Shown here piece by piece: positions 1-9,197 of a stretch of 12,437 nucleotides of DNA. Position 1 is the stretch's first letter, and each line of letters starts with the position of its first letter. A program made the translations under genes and the position numbers. This stretch comes from Cyclostephanos tholiformis (taxonomy: Eukaryota; Bacillariophyta; Thalassiosirophyceae; Thalassiosirales; Thalassiosiraceae): the NCBI GenBank assembly GCA_036939975.1, contig JALLPB010001684.1:1-12437 (forward strand). Direction: 5' to 3'. The notes below the pieces were generated by a model that was given only the letters and a program-made list of their open reading frames with translations, had not been told where the DNA came from and ran no database searches.

Positions 1-268
1 CTATGTTCTACGTATTTTCTACAGGAAGTGTTAGCAAAGTGTTAGGTCAATTGTTGTGTTACACCTATCGTACCATAGTAAATTAATATTGGGGTGTTGA
101 ATATCCAAGATAAATAATAATATACAGGAAAAAATAGCGATTGGAATTCTCGATTTTTTTTTGAGAAAGAAGAAAGAAGGTTTGGCTAATTGACTCATAC
201 CACACCTCATAAGAAAAGTAAAAAGTGAAGTATTCGCAGAACAAAATCGCAGGTAAAGTAGCGAAGAC

Positions 269-2506
269 ATGGCCGGCCGACCACTCGCACGCATCGGAGG
301 CGGCGGCGGCGGTGGCACTAGGGGACTCCTCCTTCCGACCTTTCTCTGCGGCGCATCCGATGGTCCCTTCCTCCTGTGCGACGGCGACGATTCCCGCAAC
401 GGCAATGAGGTCGACTTCGACATGAACCCCACCGGCTTGTACGTGGCCGTGCACACGAAGCAGTGGGATCTCGCGACTGAGCGCTTAAAGGTCTACCCCC
501 GCGAGGCATCGACGTGGGTAGTGCGGTACTGCAACTCCGCGTCGGACGGTGGGGAAATTGGCAGTCCCAGGGTTCTGTCGCCCCGATCGCCGCTGACAAC
601 GACCGGACAGAGGACGCTGCGGTGGCGCATGCTCCCTCTCCACGCTTGTATTCTGTTTAACTGTCCGATCGAGCTGGTGAAGGCCCTCATCAAGGTCTAT
701 CCCATGGCGTGCAAAGTTTACGATGATCAGGGTATGCTCCCGCTTCACATAGCCTTCCAGGCCGGTGCGTCCGAGGAGGTTGTTCTCACCCTGCTGAGCA
801 CTTATCCCGAGGCCATCGAGCGCGTGGACAAGAAGGGCCGACTCCCCTCCAACATCGCCCCCAAGGACATCGTTACCTATGGCGACACTATCGGTGAAGC
901 GTTCGTTCGCGGTCCGTCCTACTACTACTGGTCGGCCAGAGTCTCCACTGCCGATCGGATACGGGGTGAGATGGCCATGCGGGCCAAGATCAAGGAGATG
1001 GAGGAGAGCGCCCGCGCGAGTGCCGAAAGGCACAAGGAATTGCTCGAGAGTGCAAAGAAAGACTCCACGGAAGAGTTTAAGACGCTTACAGATGAGAACG
1101 CCGCGCTCAAGGAACGGATCGAGTGGTACCAGTCCAAATACGATGGAGCCGATGAGAAGGAGAGAGTGCTAGTGGATCACTGCAATAGCCTCGCTGAGCG
1201 GCTGCGGTTAACGACACTGAACGAGGATCACTGGATGGCTGAAGTAGCCAGGCTTGAGGCGTTGTTGAGGGACGATGAGAAGGAACTGGAACAGGCGAGA
1301 GGAATCACGAATGAAGAAAGGCAGGCATTCGAAGATTCGGTCGCCAGAGTTTCTAAGGCGGAGCGAGAGGCAGAAATCCTTGCGGAAGAGCTCGCACGTA
1401 AAACGCAGGAAATGAATGATATGAAGAACCAATACGAGAAGCAACAGAAAATTCTTGAGGAGCAGTTAAAGAGAGCGAAAGACGCTTTGACGGAACTTAT
1501 CGTGAGTTCCAAAGAGGATAAGAGGATATTCGACGAGGAAACCAAGGAGATGCGCAATCAGCTGGCGAACCTCCATTCGGAGATGCAAAGGGCTAGTTTG
1601 GAAGAAAAACGCATGTTTACGGCGGAGTCTCAAGAGCTTCGCAAGCAGCTGCATGCGATTCAATGTGAGATAAAAACGAACGCCGAGGCCGCCGCGAAGA
1701 AGTCAGCGACCTCGCCCACCGAGGTGGCCCTTCCCCGATCGCTCGATGATCGACTCGAAAACTTGCAAAAACAGATTACGGACCACGCCACGTCGTTCTT
1801 AAATCGCGTGAATGCCCTGGAAGAGAAGGACAATGAGAAGCTCAAGGTCGCGCTGGACCGACAGTCCTCCACGGCAAAGAAGATCGAGGATCGATTGGAA
1901 AGGTTGCAGAAAGAGGTGGAGAGTGCAAAGTTCTTAGGTGGAATCCAACAGAGGGGCGAGACTGTGGATCGTGGCAGCAACCACGCAGAGTCGACGACTA
2001 GGGAGCGCAACGGTGCTCACAAGAACAACTCGTTGAGGGATGGCGCCACCTTGGTAGAACCTAAGAAGTTGATTCATAGCAGACGAGTCGATATCAATCT
2101 CGCGGAGTCGAATAGAGAGCGTGATAGTGCCCACAAGCACATTTCGCCGAAAGCGAGATCTTTGCTAGAACCACAGGAGATAGGGGTCAATGTGTCACGC
2201 TACCAAGGGCAAAAGACTTTTGCGGATACGGACGGATCATTCGAAACCTACGTCAGCAAATCCACCGTCCAGTCCGCACCGTCCGAGGAATATGAATCGC
2301 GCGATGATTTCGAAGCGATCGATGTTAGCTACACTCCCCTCGACACGGCTCTGGGGGAATTGACCGAGGAACAAACATCGGTATTGGAGAGCCTTGACCT
2401 GAGCGGGAACAGGGATCAGATTGCGGACATGCTGGGGAAGGTTCCAGGATTGACGAAGAATCAAGTGAATTTGTTGGTCGACGTGGCCTTGTCTCTTGCA
2501 TTGTAG
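269..2506 (+). CDS. Ankyrin-repeat and long coiled-coil protein, 745 aa
   Basis: Single uninterrupted frame ending in TAG. Residues 1-51 are Gly-rich low complexity. Residues 52-200 look like degenerate ankyrin repeats of the kind common in diatoms, with MLPLHA at 121-126, GMLPLH at 155-160, VYP and TYP at 143-145 and 178-180, and a Ser/Pro-rich insertion near 88-118. Residues about 229-555 are a nearly continuous, highly charged coiled coil. Residues 556-690 look disordered. The last 50 residues form a compact helical segment ending in LSLAL that I cannot assign. There is no signal peptide or transmembrane helix, so a soluble scaffold or cytoskeletal role is likely, but that is inference. 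The coil and linker contain internal duplications (see findings). The start at 269 has a favourable GACATGG context; Met52 (position 422), immediately before the ankyrin-like part, is the alternative start. No homologue of known function is recognised. Confidence 0.9.
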   Translation: MAGRPLARIGGGGGGGTRGLLLPTFLCGASDGPFLLCDGDDSRNGNEVDFDMNPTGLYVAVHTKQWDLATERLKVYPREASTWVVRYCNSASDGGEIGSPRVLSPRSPLTTTGQRTLRWRMLPLHACILFNCPIELVKALIKVYPMACKVYDDQGMLPLHIAFQAGASEEVVLTLLSTYPEAIERVDKKGRLPSNIAPKDIVTYGDTIGEAFVRGPSYYYWSARVSTADRIRGEMAMRAKIKEMEESARASAERHKELLESAKKDSTEEFKTLTDENAALKERIEWYQSKYDGADEKERVLVDHCNSLAERLRLTTLNEDHWMAEVARLEALLRDDEKELEQARGITNEERQAFEDSVARVSKAEREAEILAEELARKTQEMNDMKNQYEKQQKILEEQLKRAKDALTELIVSSKEDKRIFDEETKEMRNQLANLHSEMQRASLEEKRMFTAESQELRKQLHAIQCEIKTNAEAAAKKSATSPTEVALPRSLDDRLENLQKQITDHATSFLNRVNALEEKDNEKLKVALDRQSSTAKKIEDRLERLQKEVESAKFLGGIQQRGETVDRGSNHAESTTRERNGAHKNNSLRDGATLVEPKKLIHSRRVDINLAESNRERDSAHKHISPKARSLLEPQEIGVNVSRYQGQKTFADTDGSFETYVSKSTVQSAPSEEYESRDDFEAIDVSYTPLDTALGELTEEQTSVLESLDLSGNRDQIADMLGKVPGLTKNQVNLLVDVALSLAL

Positions 2507-3100
2507 TGGGGAAGCATATTTAATGCTCATAAAAGTACATACATAATAACACTCAACACTGTGAGCAATTTCATCAAGTGCATGCAATATCTAACTAGAT
2601 GTGATCAAATAGTTTCTACTCCTTATGCATCATCTATCTATTCCACGGCAAGCCAAGTAAGAAAGCACTAAAAAATTAAATTATGACAGCGTAGAGGAAG
2701 TGCTATGGTATCCGTATCCAACCCTCGGCATACGATTTAGTTCTGTGTTTGAGAGTTGTATGGGTTAAGAAGGTTATTCCAGGAATGATGGCAGCAAGTT
2801 AGATTCGTGGCAATGGCCCGAACTTTAAAACACCTATGTATTCCTAGGTAGATTCTACCTTAAATGGCGATTTTCGCTCAAAGCTTTCCGTGAACAAATC
2901 AATCGAGAATCAACTTGCATCGTTTTAACGCGCCGCCAAAAAAAAATGAAGAGAGGGATTTTTCTGCGTCTAGCATCCCCGATTAAACATTATTTTCACA
3001 TAACAGAGATGAGCTAAACGTATAATAATATTACGCAGCTTCCGAGCTCTCAGCATGCACATAACAATAACATTCCAACGATAATATACTACAACTGATT
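2507..3100. other. Intergenic spacer between the ankyrin and membrane-protein genes
   Basis: AT-rich, with no frame worth calling. It should hold the 3' end of the first gene and the promoter of the second. I see no clear TATA box or polyadenylation signal. The only distinct element is a 15-bp palindrome at 2846-2860. Confidence 0.6.
2846..2860. repeat. 15-bp perfect palindrome
   Basis: AGGTAGA-T-TCTACCT, about 240 bp upstream of the membrane-protein start codon. It could be a dimeric transcription-factor site or chance. Confidence 0.4.
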
Positions 3101-6100
3101 ATGCCATCATCTTCAATATTAAACTCGAGAAGAAGAACAGCGGCGCCGGCATCGTACCGAGCTGCCGCCGCCGCCGCCGCCGGCGGCATTTTGGCGCTAA
3201 TGTCGTTGTCATCCATAAGTAGTTTGTTCGCGTCGGCAAAACTTGCCGATCGTGGACGATTCGACTCAGCGCATCGCGACAGTCGACGTAAGGGCAACGG
3301 ATCTGCATTATCAAAACGAAAGCAGCAGGTTGCGCTGGTGGATGGACAACGGCACCACGACGCGACGGCGACGGAGGGGGGGGGAGAAGAGAAGTATGAT
3401 GATGTCCGTCGTCTTGGTGATGATCCCAGCAAATCGGGCGGTGGGAGCATACGCGGATCGACTTTCGTCCCCACCGCCAACGACGAAATGACGATGATAT
3501 CTAGCCCCTCTCATGACAATAACGACGACCACCCCATCCATCGCCGCAAGTTATCCTCCCAGCTCACCGGATGCTGCACCAACTACATCTCGTATACCGC
3601 CGAGGAAATGTGCGCATTGTACGGTCAGGATTGCATAAGCGGTGAAACCCCCTCGCACGATTCGAGCGACGAGAAGTGTCAACAAGTCGGACTGTCGTTC
3701 ATCGGCATTTCCTTCTCTGTCAATACCGCATTGGGCAATCCGTATTCCTATCAGCTTTGCGATCAATTCCCGATGGAGAATATCATCGATAGGAAATATG
3801 AGAATGTTATGAGCATGGACGAGGATGGTTGGTTGGTTGGGGGGGGATACAAGAGTTTTGATCACTCGGGGAAAATGCCGTGAGTGTATATATGTCTTGC
3901 ATGTATCAGCCACCGATGATGAGCTGAGCATCATCACAGCATTATTCTGTTTTCCATGCTTCTCTCACGTAAATACGCATGCTTACTTTTTCGTGCAAAT
4001 GATATCGTTCGATTTCAATTTGTTCTCGTTTATAATAATATGCCAAATCGCAGCTACATCGACTCATCGCACACCGAGCTACTTCGAATCGGTAGCATCG
4101 ATCCCGAATTCGGTGGCACGACCATCGAACAGGTATACGAGGCCATGAACTCGTTGAGTTTCCCACCCTTCGCGGTATTTCCGGAATATGTCAAGGGCGG
4201 GGGCGGGCATCATTCCGGCGATAAAAAGGACAATTCCGTGCCGAGTACAGATGTCACTTTCATCGTTTCCATCGTCGACACGTACGAGGCCGGCGAGAGC
4301 TATTCGACCTACGACGAGTTCTTGGACGATCTCTTCGATGCCATGGACAAGGTGGGAGGAGGGACATGCATGGACGATAAGGGTACCAATCCACACGTTT
4401 CCATGGCCCGAGGTGTCAAATTCAAGAGCTCGTACCATCAACAGCAGTACCTTTACAATGCCAACCTCGAGGTTGCCGTCTGGCAGGCAATGTATCCCAA
4501 GGGCGTGGTCATCGGTAGTAATGGGTACGCGAGCTTCCCCCCCGATTCTGGTAGCAGGAATACGATGCACATTGGTTACGGCAGCCTGTACTTCTTCTTC
4601 GATAGGGCAAACATTACGAAGGCGTTCCTCCCGAATCGGGATTTAACATCCACGGAGAAGTATTATGCTACCCTCTACACCAATGGTAATCCGGAATATT
4701 TCTACAAGTCCACCACCTCGATTGGATTCAATTACAACAAGGGATCAGGATCAAAGGATAAGAACAATCAGGAGGTGGAGTATTATGAGCACAACCCCTA
4801 CGGATGGAATGCCGCCATGGCCAAGCACGATATGACCGACGGGTGGGATTTGCCGCCGAATTGCAACCAGGAGGGCGAAACCTTCTTCGGTATACCATTG
4901 TCTAGTAAGTCTGATTCCAAGCTTCTATCGACGAACAGCTTTCAGAATCAATTCGACTTCGAGTACCTCCTTGATCGAAACTCCACGTACGTGCGCAAGT
5001 TTGGTACCAATCACGGATGGCTCGTGGGGGAGCAGATCGGTAATGGCGCCGGGGCGATCGTGGATAAGGATACGGCTCACATTCCCATCTTTTACACTGG
5101 TACCACGAACCCTGAAATGGTGAGTTATGATGATGTCGCTCTTGCCGGTTAATGGGCCCATTTTATTTATCTTCGATGAAAGCTCTTGTCGGGTAATGTT
5201 CCCATTTAGATAGCTTCTTGAGAGAAAAAACTAACTCCAAATTCCCTCGTTTGTGTTGTGGGATAGGGAGGCATGTCAATAGAGTCTCTCATAAAGATTG
5301 GAAAGAAAATCAACTTTGGCACCCTTTACCTCAAACCCGCCTTCGTATTCCAGGACGATGACGGCAGTATTAAATTACAATTCGAGGCGGATGCCTCCTC
5401 CGCTCTTGGTTACCTGTACAGCAACTTGTGTCAGATGATCGGCATCTCGTGGAATTACGATTCACCGTACAACGATCTCGGTCTGTACACGAATTGCGCC
5501 ATGCACGCCGCCGGCGACAGGGCCAAATACGGATGCGGCCCGGACAACGGCAATAGCGGTGGTTTCTGTCCCCAAATGACCCTCGCGTACCGTGTGAAGT
5601 TTCAGTCCGAAGAGCACGCTGCGGCGTATCTTTCACGCTGTAACGACTACGTCGATTATTGGCGCAGCTTGTACCCCTCCGGCGTGGCCGTCGGCACTGA
5701 CAAGTTTTGTCAGGAGGGTGGATGTATGGCGCTATTCCTGAACAGGTATGATGTCTTTTACGTCTTCAAGCCCGAGTTAGGAGGGTCTTGGGTCGAGTTC
5801 ATGGGAGGTACGGCCCCTCCGACCATATCTCCGGCTCCGACCTACGATGGGGGATGCGACAATCCCACCAATCAGCATCTGGACAAGTGCTTTCGGAAGA
5901 AGCACGCGCGCAAGGCTACGTCCACCTCACTAGCGTGGGAATCGCTGGGCGCCGTGGGACAGCTCTCGATCGTCCTCGTCGCATTCATGGCGTCCACGCT
6001 CGCCGTGTCGATCTTCCTTGCTCGCGCTAACCGTCGACGTCGAGACGGTGAGTCATTCATTGGATTCGTAATCCGCGACATACAGAGTGGAAAGAAGAAA

Positions 6101-6502
6101 AAGTCGAAGAAGCTTCGAAAGCGATTTGGCGAGGGAACTCTGGACAGGGATTTCCTAGACAACTACGATGATGACGACGAATTCCGCAGTGTGGCAGGTC
6201 GGCCGGGTAGATCATCGAAAAAGTCCATGCAAACTCCCAAGGCTATCAAATCGAGGAGGACCCCCAAGATTGTGGACGATATAAGCAATTGCAAGTCTAG
6301 ATCGGTGAGTAAAACTCGCGATGGCAAGTCGATAGTCTCAAGCCGGTCAAAAAGTATCGACCGGTCGAGGCCTTCGAGCGATGTGAGCGAGAGCGGCAGG
6401 TCGATATCGTCTCGATCGAGGTCGAGGTCGAGGTCGAAGAGTGCAAAGAGAAGCTCAAAAATCGTCAGCGAAGAAGAATTAAAAAAGCGACAACTAGTTT
6501 AG
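3101..6502 (+). CDS. Three-exon single-pass membrane protein, duplicated ectodomain, RS-type tail, 1026 aa
   Basis: Three collinear frames join through canonical introns: exons 3101-3879, 4054-5119 and 5267-6502, 3081 nt in all, exactly 1027 codons with the stop. The start has basic residues RRR at 10-12, then a hydrophobic stretch at 21-46 ending in ASA before Lys47, which suggests a signal peptide or anchor. Residues 47-155 are polar low complexity. The ectodomain (about 156-790) is rich in Cys, Tyr and Gly, with Cys at 158, 159, 171, 178, 193 and 220. It contains two related units near 381-442 and 725-782, both built on VKF-x-S, H, YL, W, YP-x-G-V. A Pro/Thr stretch (TISPAPT, about 801-807) precedes a transmembrane helix at about 842-867, then RANRRRR. 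The tail (868-1026) is Lys/Arg/Ser-rich and near its end carries SRSRSRSRSKS. This suggests a cell-surface or endomembrane protein with its N-terminus outside. The family is not recognised; a receptor or cell-wall role is speculation. Confidence 0.82.
3164..3181 (+). repeat. (GCC)6 microsatellite coding polyalanine
   Basis: Six GCC units after a GCT give seven alanines (residues 21-27) at the start of the hydrophobic N-terminal segment. The following GGCGGC can pair with the tract. Confidence 0.9.
3880..4053 (+). other. Intron 1 of the membrane-protein gene (174 bp)
   Basis: The donor GTGAGTG begins at 3880 and the acceptor ATCGCAG ends at 4053, after a T-rich stretch. Without removal the frame stops at TGA 3881-3883. 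Splicing joins a codon split as CC plus C (Pro260) and continues in frame into the second exon. The intron carries a small inverted repeat, GATGATG-n7-CATCATC, near 3915. Confidence 0.85.
5120..5266 (+). other. Intron 2 of the membrane-protein gene (147 bp)
   Basis: The donor GTGAGTT begins at 5120, directly after the Met615 codon. The acceptor GGATAG ends at 5266. CTAAC at 5231-5235, about 30 nt before the acceptor, is a good branch-point candidate. Removal is in phase 0 and joins Met615 to Gly-Gly-Met. Unspliced, the frame stops at TAA 5150-5152, and a TAG closes the third frame just before exon 3. Confidence 0.85.
6416..6439 (+). repeat. TCGAGG hexamer repeat in the RS tail
   Basis: Three TCGAGG units and one TCGAAG. 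They code the Arg-Ser alternation near the C-terminus of the membrane protein. Confidence 0.85.
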
Positions 6503-7215
6503 ATTATGTGTCTATTATGTGAGCTCTGAGAAGTTGCCCTTGTCAGGCTCACAAGTTTTCTTAGAGATGTTCATCACCTTAGATTTAATATAGATAACCA
6601 CAAAGTCAATGGAAAAATGAGCATTGCCTAATACTGTCAATATTTTTGCCTAACATGCTGCCACTTTTTATGGCATATGGATTAGAAACGACGAATCAAG
6701 TCGATTCGGATGTCCGGGTCGAGATTGAACAGAGGAAAACCAAAGCCCTATTCCAAAATAATCATGATTATGTTACTTCATTGTGGCGTTAATGTGCATT
6801 ACAATTTTTCATGTGCATTAGAATATTATTCTACAACGTTAACAGTGTCAAGAGTGCGATTGGTTTGTTTCGTGAAGATCTCTTCATCCCGGTGTAGATT
6901 ATCGTCTGGTTGTGTGCATGTGCACCAAGAGATGGTAAGGGTCGTGTGCCAAAATGCACACTTGGTGGTGGCGTCGCCAAATGCGACCTATCCCTCTTGT
7001 AAGCAGGTGGAGTGAAACTCGAGAAGGAGAAAAGCAGTTGTCGGAGCCAGAAATATCTCGCGGTCCGGCATCCGACATGGAACCGACATCTTGGTCTCGG
7101 GGGGGGTGGCATCGAATAACGCATGTCGAATAATGCGAGAGTGCGAAAATCTCGGAATATGAGGAGATAATATCGTATCTCAATAATCGTCTATGAGGCA
7201 ATATCATCGAGGGCT
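6503..7215. other. Spacer between convergent genes
   Basis: Shared 3' flank of the membrane-protein gene (plus) and the disordered-protein gene (minus). It is AT-rich to about 6860, then more GC-rich. It contains a G8 run at 7099-7106 and an imperfect 11-mer tandem (TCGAATAAYGC at 7112-7122 and 7126-7136). No coding sequence, tRNA or other RNA gene recognised. Confidence 0.55.
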
Positions 7216-8256
7216 TCATAATCTCGATAGGGCCTCGGCGAGCCGACGAACTTCGTCGTCGGTGGCGGTAGTCGTCTGGCGCCGCGGGGGTAGGAACGAG
7301 ACGGGCCGTCGTGCGAGGCCGGCAACGACGGGCGGCGGCACGGCGTCGGTGAACGAGACGGGTTGCGGGTAGCTGTATGACTCGACGGACCTTCCGGGGG
7401 GGGAGATGACGGGGGATGCCGCGGAAAACGACGATCGCCTCTTCCTCTCCTCTTGCGTTCGTCTTCCCCCCCCCCCCCCCCCCCCCTCGTCCCCCCAGAC
7501 ACACCCCCACGGGAAATCCTCGACCCTGCGGGCCGAATCGAGTCTAACGTCGCTCGCGGCGGACGACGACACCATGGCAGGGACCCCATCCTCGTCGTCC
7601 TCGACCTCGAATGATGGCGAGTAGTCGTCGATTTCCCCCGATGATGTTAGGAGGGGGGGGGGGTGCCCCCAGTCCCTACGCGATCGTAGCATGAAGCGCT
7701 CCAGCGCGGCAGTGGCGGGGAGCAAAGGGACACCCACGTCGCCCTCCTTGGGCGTCAAATCGTTGGATCTCCTCGGTGTGATGGTGAAATCGAAGGATCG
7801 GGGTGACGGCGTTAGGACAGCATCGAGGAGGTGCCGCGACGATGACGACGGGGCGACCACCGTGACGTGCGACGACGCGGGCGTGATCGACCTGACCGAC
7901 GACGACGACGACGACGACGACGACCCGGACGCCTTGGGAGTTAGGCATCCATCGTCGATGTCGACCACAGAGGGGTGGGGGTGAGACGATGGCGACGGCG
8001 TCATCATCATCGTCTCGGGACTGGTCGTAGTCGGTATCTCCTCGAAGAAGTCGATGGATAGGTCCGAGATCGCCCTCTGGCGCTTGATTCGCTTGCATGG
8101 CGAGTTCGGGACCGACATTGACCATGATCGTGCGCCCTCTGTTCCCTCGCGTCGACGAGCGCCGTCCCCGGAGGAGGCGTGCAATCGTAGGTCCACGATC
8201 GATGGAAGGTCCTCACAATTAAAAGAGCGCTTGATGCGGAGCAATTCTCTTGGCAT
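7216..8256 (-). CDS. Ser/Pro-rich disordered protein, candidate nuclear, 346 aa
   Basis: The frame is open from 8439, but its first ATG is at 8256. The 61 upstream codons would need a TTG start, so 8256 is chosen. The protein is mostly low complexity and probably disordered. It has many Ser-Pro and Thr-Pro sites (for example NSPCK, LTPSP, ITPRR, LTPK), as in proline-directed kinase substrates. A basic cluster KRIKRQR at 55-61 resembles a nuclear localisation signal. VVDIDD at 97-102 fits a SUMO-interaction motif. Nine Ser at 112-120 come from a (GAC)n-type repeat, and seven Gly at 258-264 from a 21-base C tract on the plus strand. Acidic patches lie near 209-223, and a short amphipathic helix may end the protein (DDEVRRLAEALSRL). 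There is no catalytic domain or membrane segment. It is convergent with the upstream membrane-protein gene. Function unknown; confidence that it is a real gene rests on the long open frame and coherent composition. Confidence 0.68.
   Translation of the reverse strand: MPRELLRIKRSFNCEDLPSIVDLRLHASSGDGARRREGTEGARSWSMSVPNSPCKRIKRQRAISDLSIDFFEEIPTTTSPETMMMTPSPSSHPHPSVVDIDDGCLTPKASGSSSSSSSSSVRSITPASSHVTVVAPSSSSRHLLDAVLTPSPRSFDFTITPRRSNDLTPKEGDVGVPLLPATAALERFMLRSRRDWGHPPPLLTSSGEIDDYSPSFEVEDDEDGVPAMVSSSAASDVRLDSARRVEDFPWGCVWGDEGGGGGGGRRTQEERKRRSSFSAASPVISPPGRSVESYSYPQPVSFTDAVPPPVVAGLARRPVSFLPPRRQTTTATDDEVRRLAEALSRL
7466..7486 (+). repeat. 21-base C homopolymer inside a coding region
   Basis: Twenty-one consecutive C on the plus strand. 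On the minus strand they encode seven Gly (residues 258-264). The length is a multiple of three, so the frame is kept on both sides. Confidence 0.9.
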
Positions 8257-8897
8257 GATGTTGGTTGGGTGCTCGATTGTTGACGCTGGATGTATAACAG
8301 CTAACAGCCGGGGGGGCCTCAAGTCTAAATGAAGTAGTACTCGATACCGGATGTAAGTATTATGATGAACACGAGTAAGATTCAAAAAATTGATGATATC
8401 ACTCTCGAAGAGGTTGATGTCATGACGCTTTTCTGTCAAGTCGTCAAGACCTTGTGTTGATATGATTACGTGATTCTTTGAGCGCCCCCACGTAGAGAGG
8501 AAGATGAAACGGGATCAAACACAAAATTTGAGAGTCATGGGATGAACCCATGATGATGTCTTTGTTCGGGTGAAGGTGAACGAGCTGATATGGGAAGAGC
8601 TCGCCAACAACATATCATTGACACGGAACTTCGCGTCGTTGTCTTGGTTCACTTTTTGTCGCGCTTCTGGTCAGAGCAGTTGTGTCACATTTTTTGTGTG
8701 ATGCTTTTCTACTATCAACACACACTCTAGTGTGTACTGTGTTCTTCGTTTGTGTCTCAACGTCAAGTTCAATATTTTCCAATTCTGACCTACGAGTTCC
8801 TCCGAGAAGCGAAGTGATGCTCTTGGCATAGCATCAGCTGAGGTGGTGTCACCGAGGGCGTCAGCATTAGCTTTCACACCTGGTGTCAGAATTATTG
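8257..8897. promoter_or_regulatory. 5' flank of the disordered-protein gene
   Basis: About 640 bp between the chosen start codon at 8256 and the left inverted repeat. It must contain the 5' UTR and promoter of the minus-strand gene unless the element has displaced them. Visible structures are a hairpin at 8535-8553 (TCATGGG, loop ATGAA, CCCATGA) and ACACACT-CT-AGTGTGT at 8720-8735. The frame of the downstream gene stays open to 8439 but has no ATG there. Confidence 0.45.
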
Positions 8898-8984
8898 TAT
8901 CTCCTTATCCCTGTACCGTTACGTACCATTTGGTGCGTAATTTCTTGGTATTTTATTTATTTTTTGGCGTTTCGACATTGAGAG
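8898..8984. repeat. Left arm of a diverged terminal inverted repeat
   Basis: Read as reverse complement this arm has CTCAAT, then an A-rich stretch, AAAT, GGTAC, five bases, GGTACA and GGATAAGGAGATA. The right arm at 12267-12362 has the same blocks in the same order. The core lies at 8898-8917 and 8923-8927. Confidence 0.5.
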
Positions 8985-9197
8985 TTCCGTGCGTACGTAC
9001 GTATGTAGGTTGTACTGGACTTTCTCGAATATTTCTCGAATTGGCCGAAATGGCGGGAACCCCCAAAACTCCGTGCAACCAAACTCATCGGGACACAAGT
9101 TGGCTTACAAGATGGATATGTACAATGCCGTCTAGTAGTAGAGAAGAATAACATAGATATTCCACTAATTTAAAATATGCATCACCTCTAATAACAT

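Noticed and set aside
485..1033. 182-residue minus-strand frame within the ankyrin gene
   Set aside because: Antisense to well-supported ankyrin and coiled-coil coding sequence; no recognisable features.
2762..2768. GGGTTAA as a piggyBac end
   Set aside because: It matches the short end signature, but no partner end or transposase is arranged with it; a 7-mer is expected by chance.
3031..3480. 149-residue minus-strand frame opposite exon 1
   Set aside because: Antisense shadow of a Ser/Ala-rich coding exon; low complexity and no domain.
3956..4053. Separate start of a 398-residue protein at 3956
   Set aside because: This stretch lies in intron 1. A perfect in-frame splice joins the later part to exon 1, and the first 33 residues look non-coding.
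5273..6502. Independent gene starting at the ATG at 5273
   Set aside because: The splice acceptor at 5266 joins two Gly codons and this Met to exon 2 in frame, and the duplicated domain spans the junction.
8257..8439. 61-residue N-terminal extension of the disordered protein
   Set aside because: It would start with TTG; there is no ATG before 8256 and its composition differs from the rest.
8524..8556. tRNA T-arm-like sequence on the minus strand
   Set aside because: The hairpin resembles a T-arm by length, but the loop is out of register and no acceptor, D or anticodon arms can be drawn.
9170..9173. TTAA as the left target site of the element
   Set aside because: It is inside the inverted-repeat arms and only about 25 bp from the transposase stop, and no CCC-type end follows.
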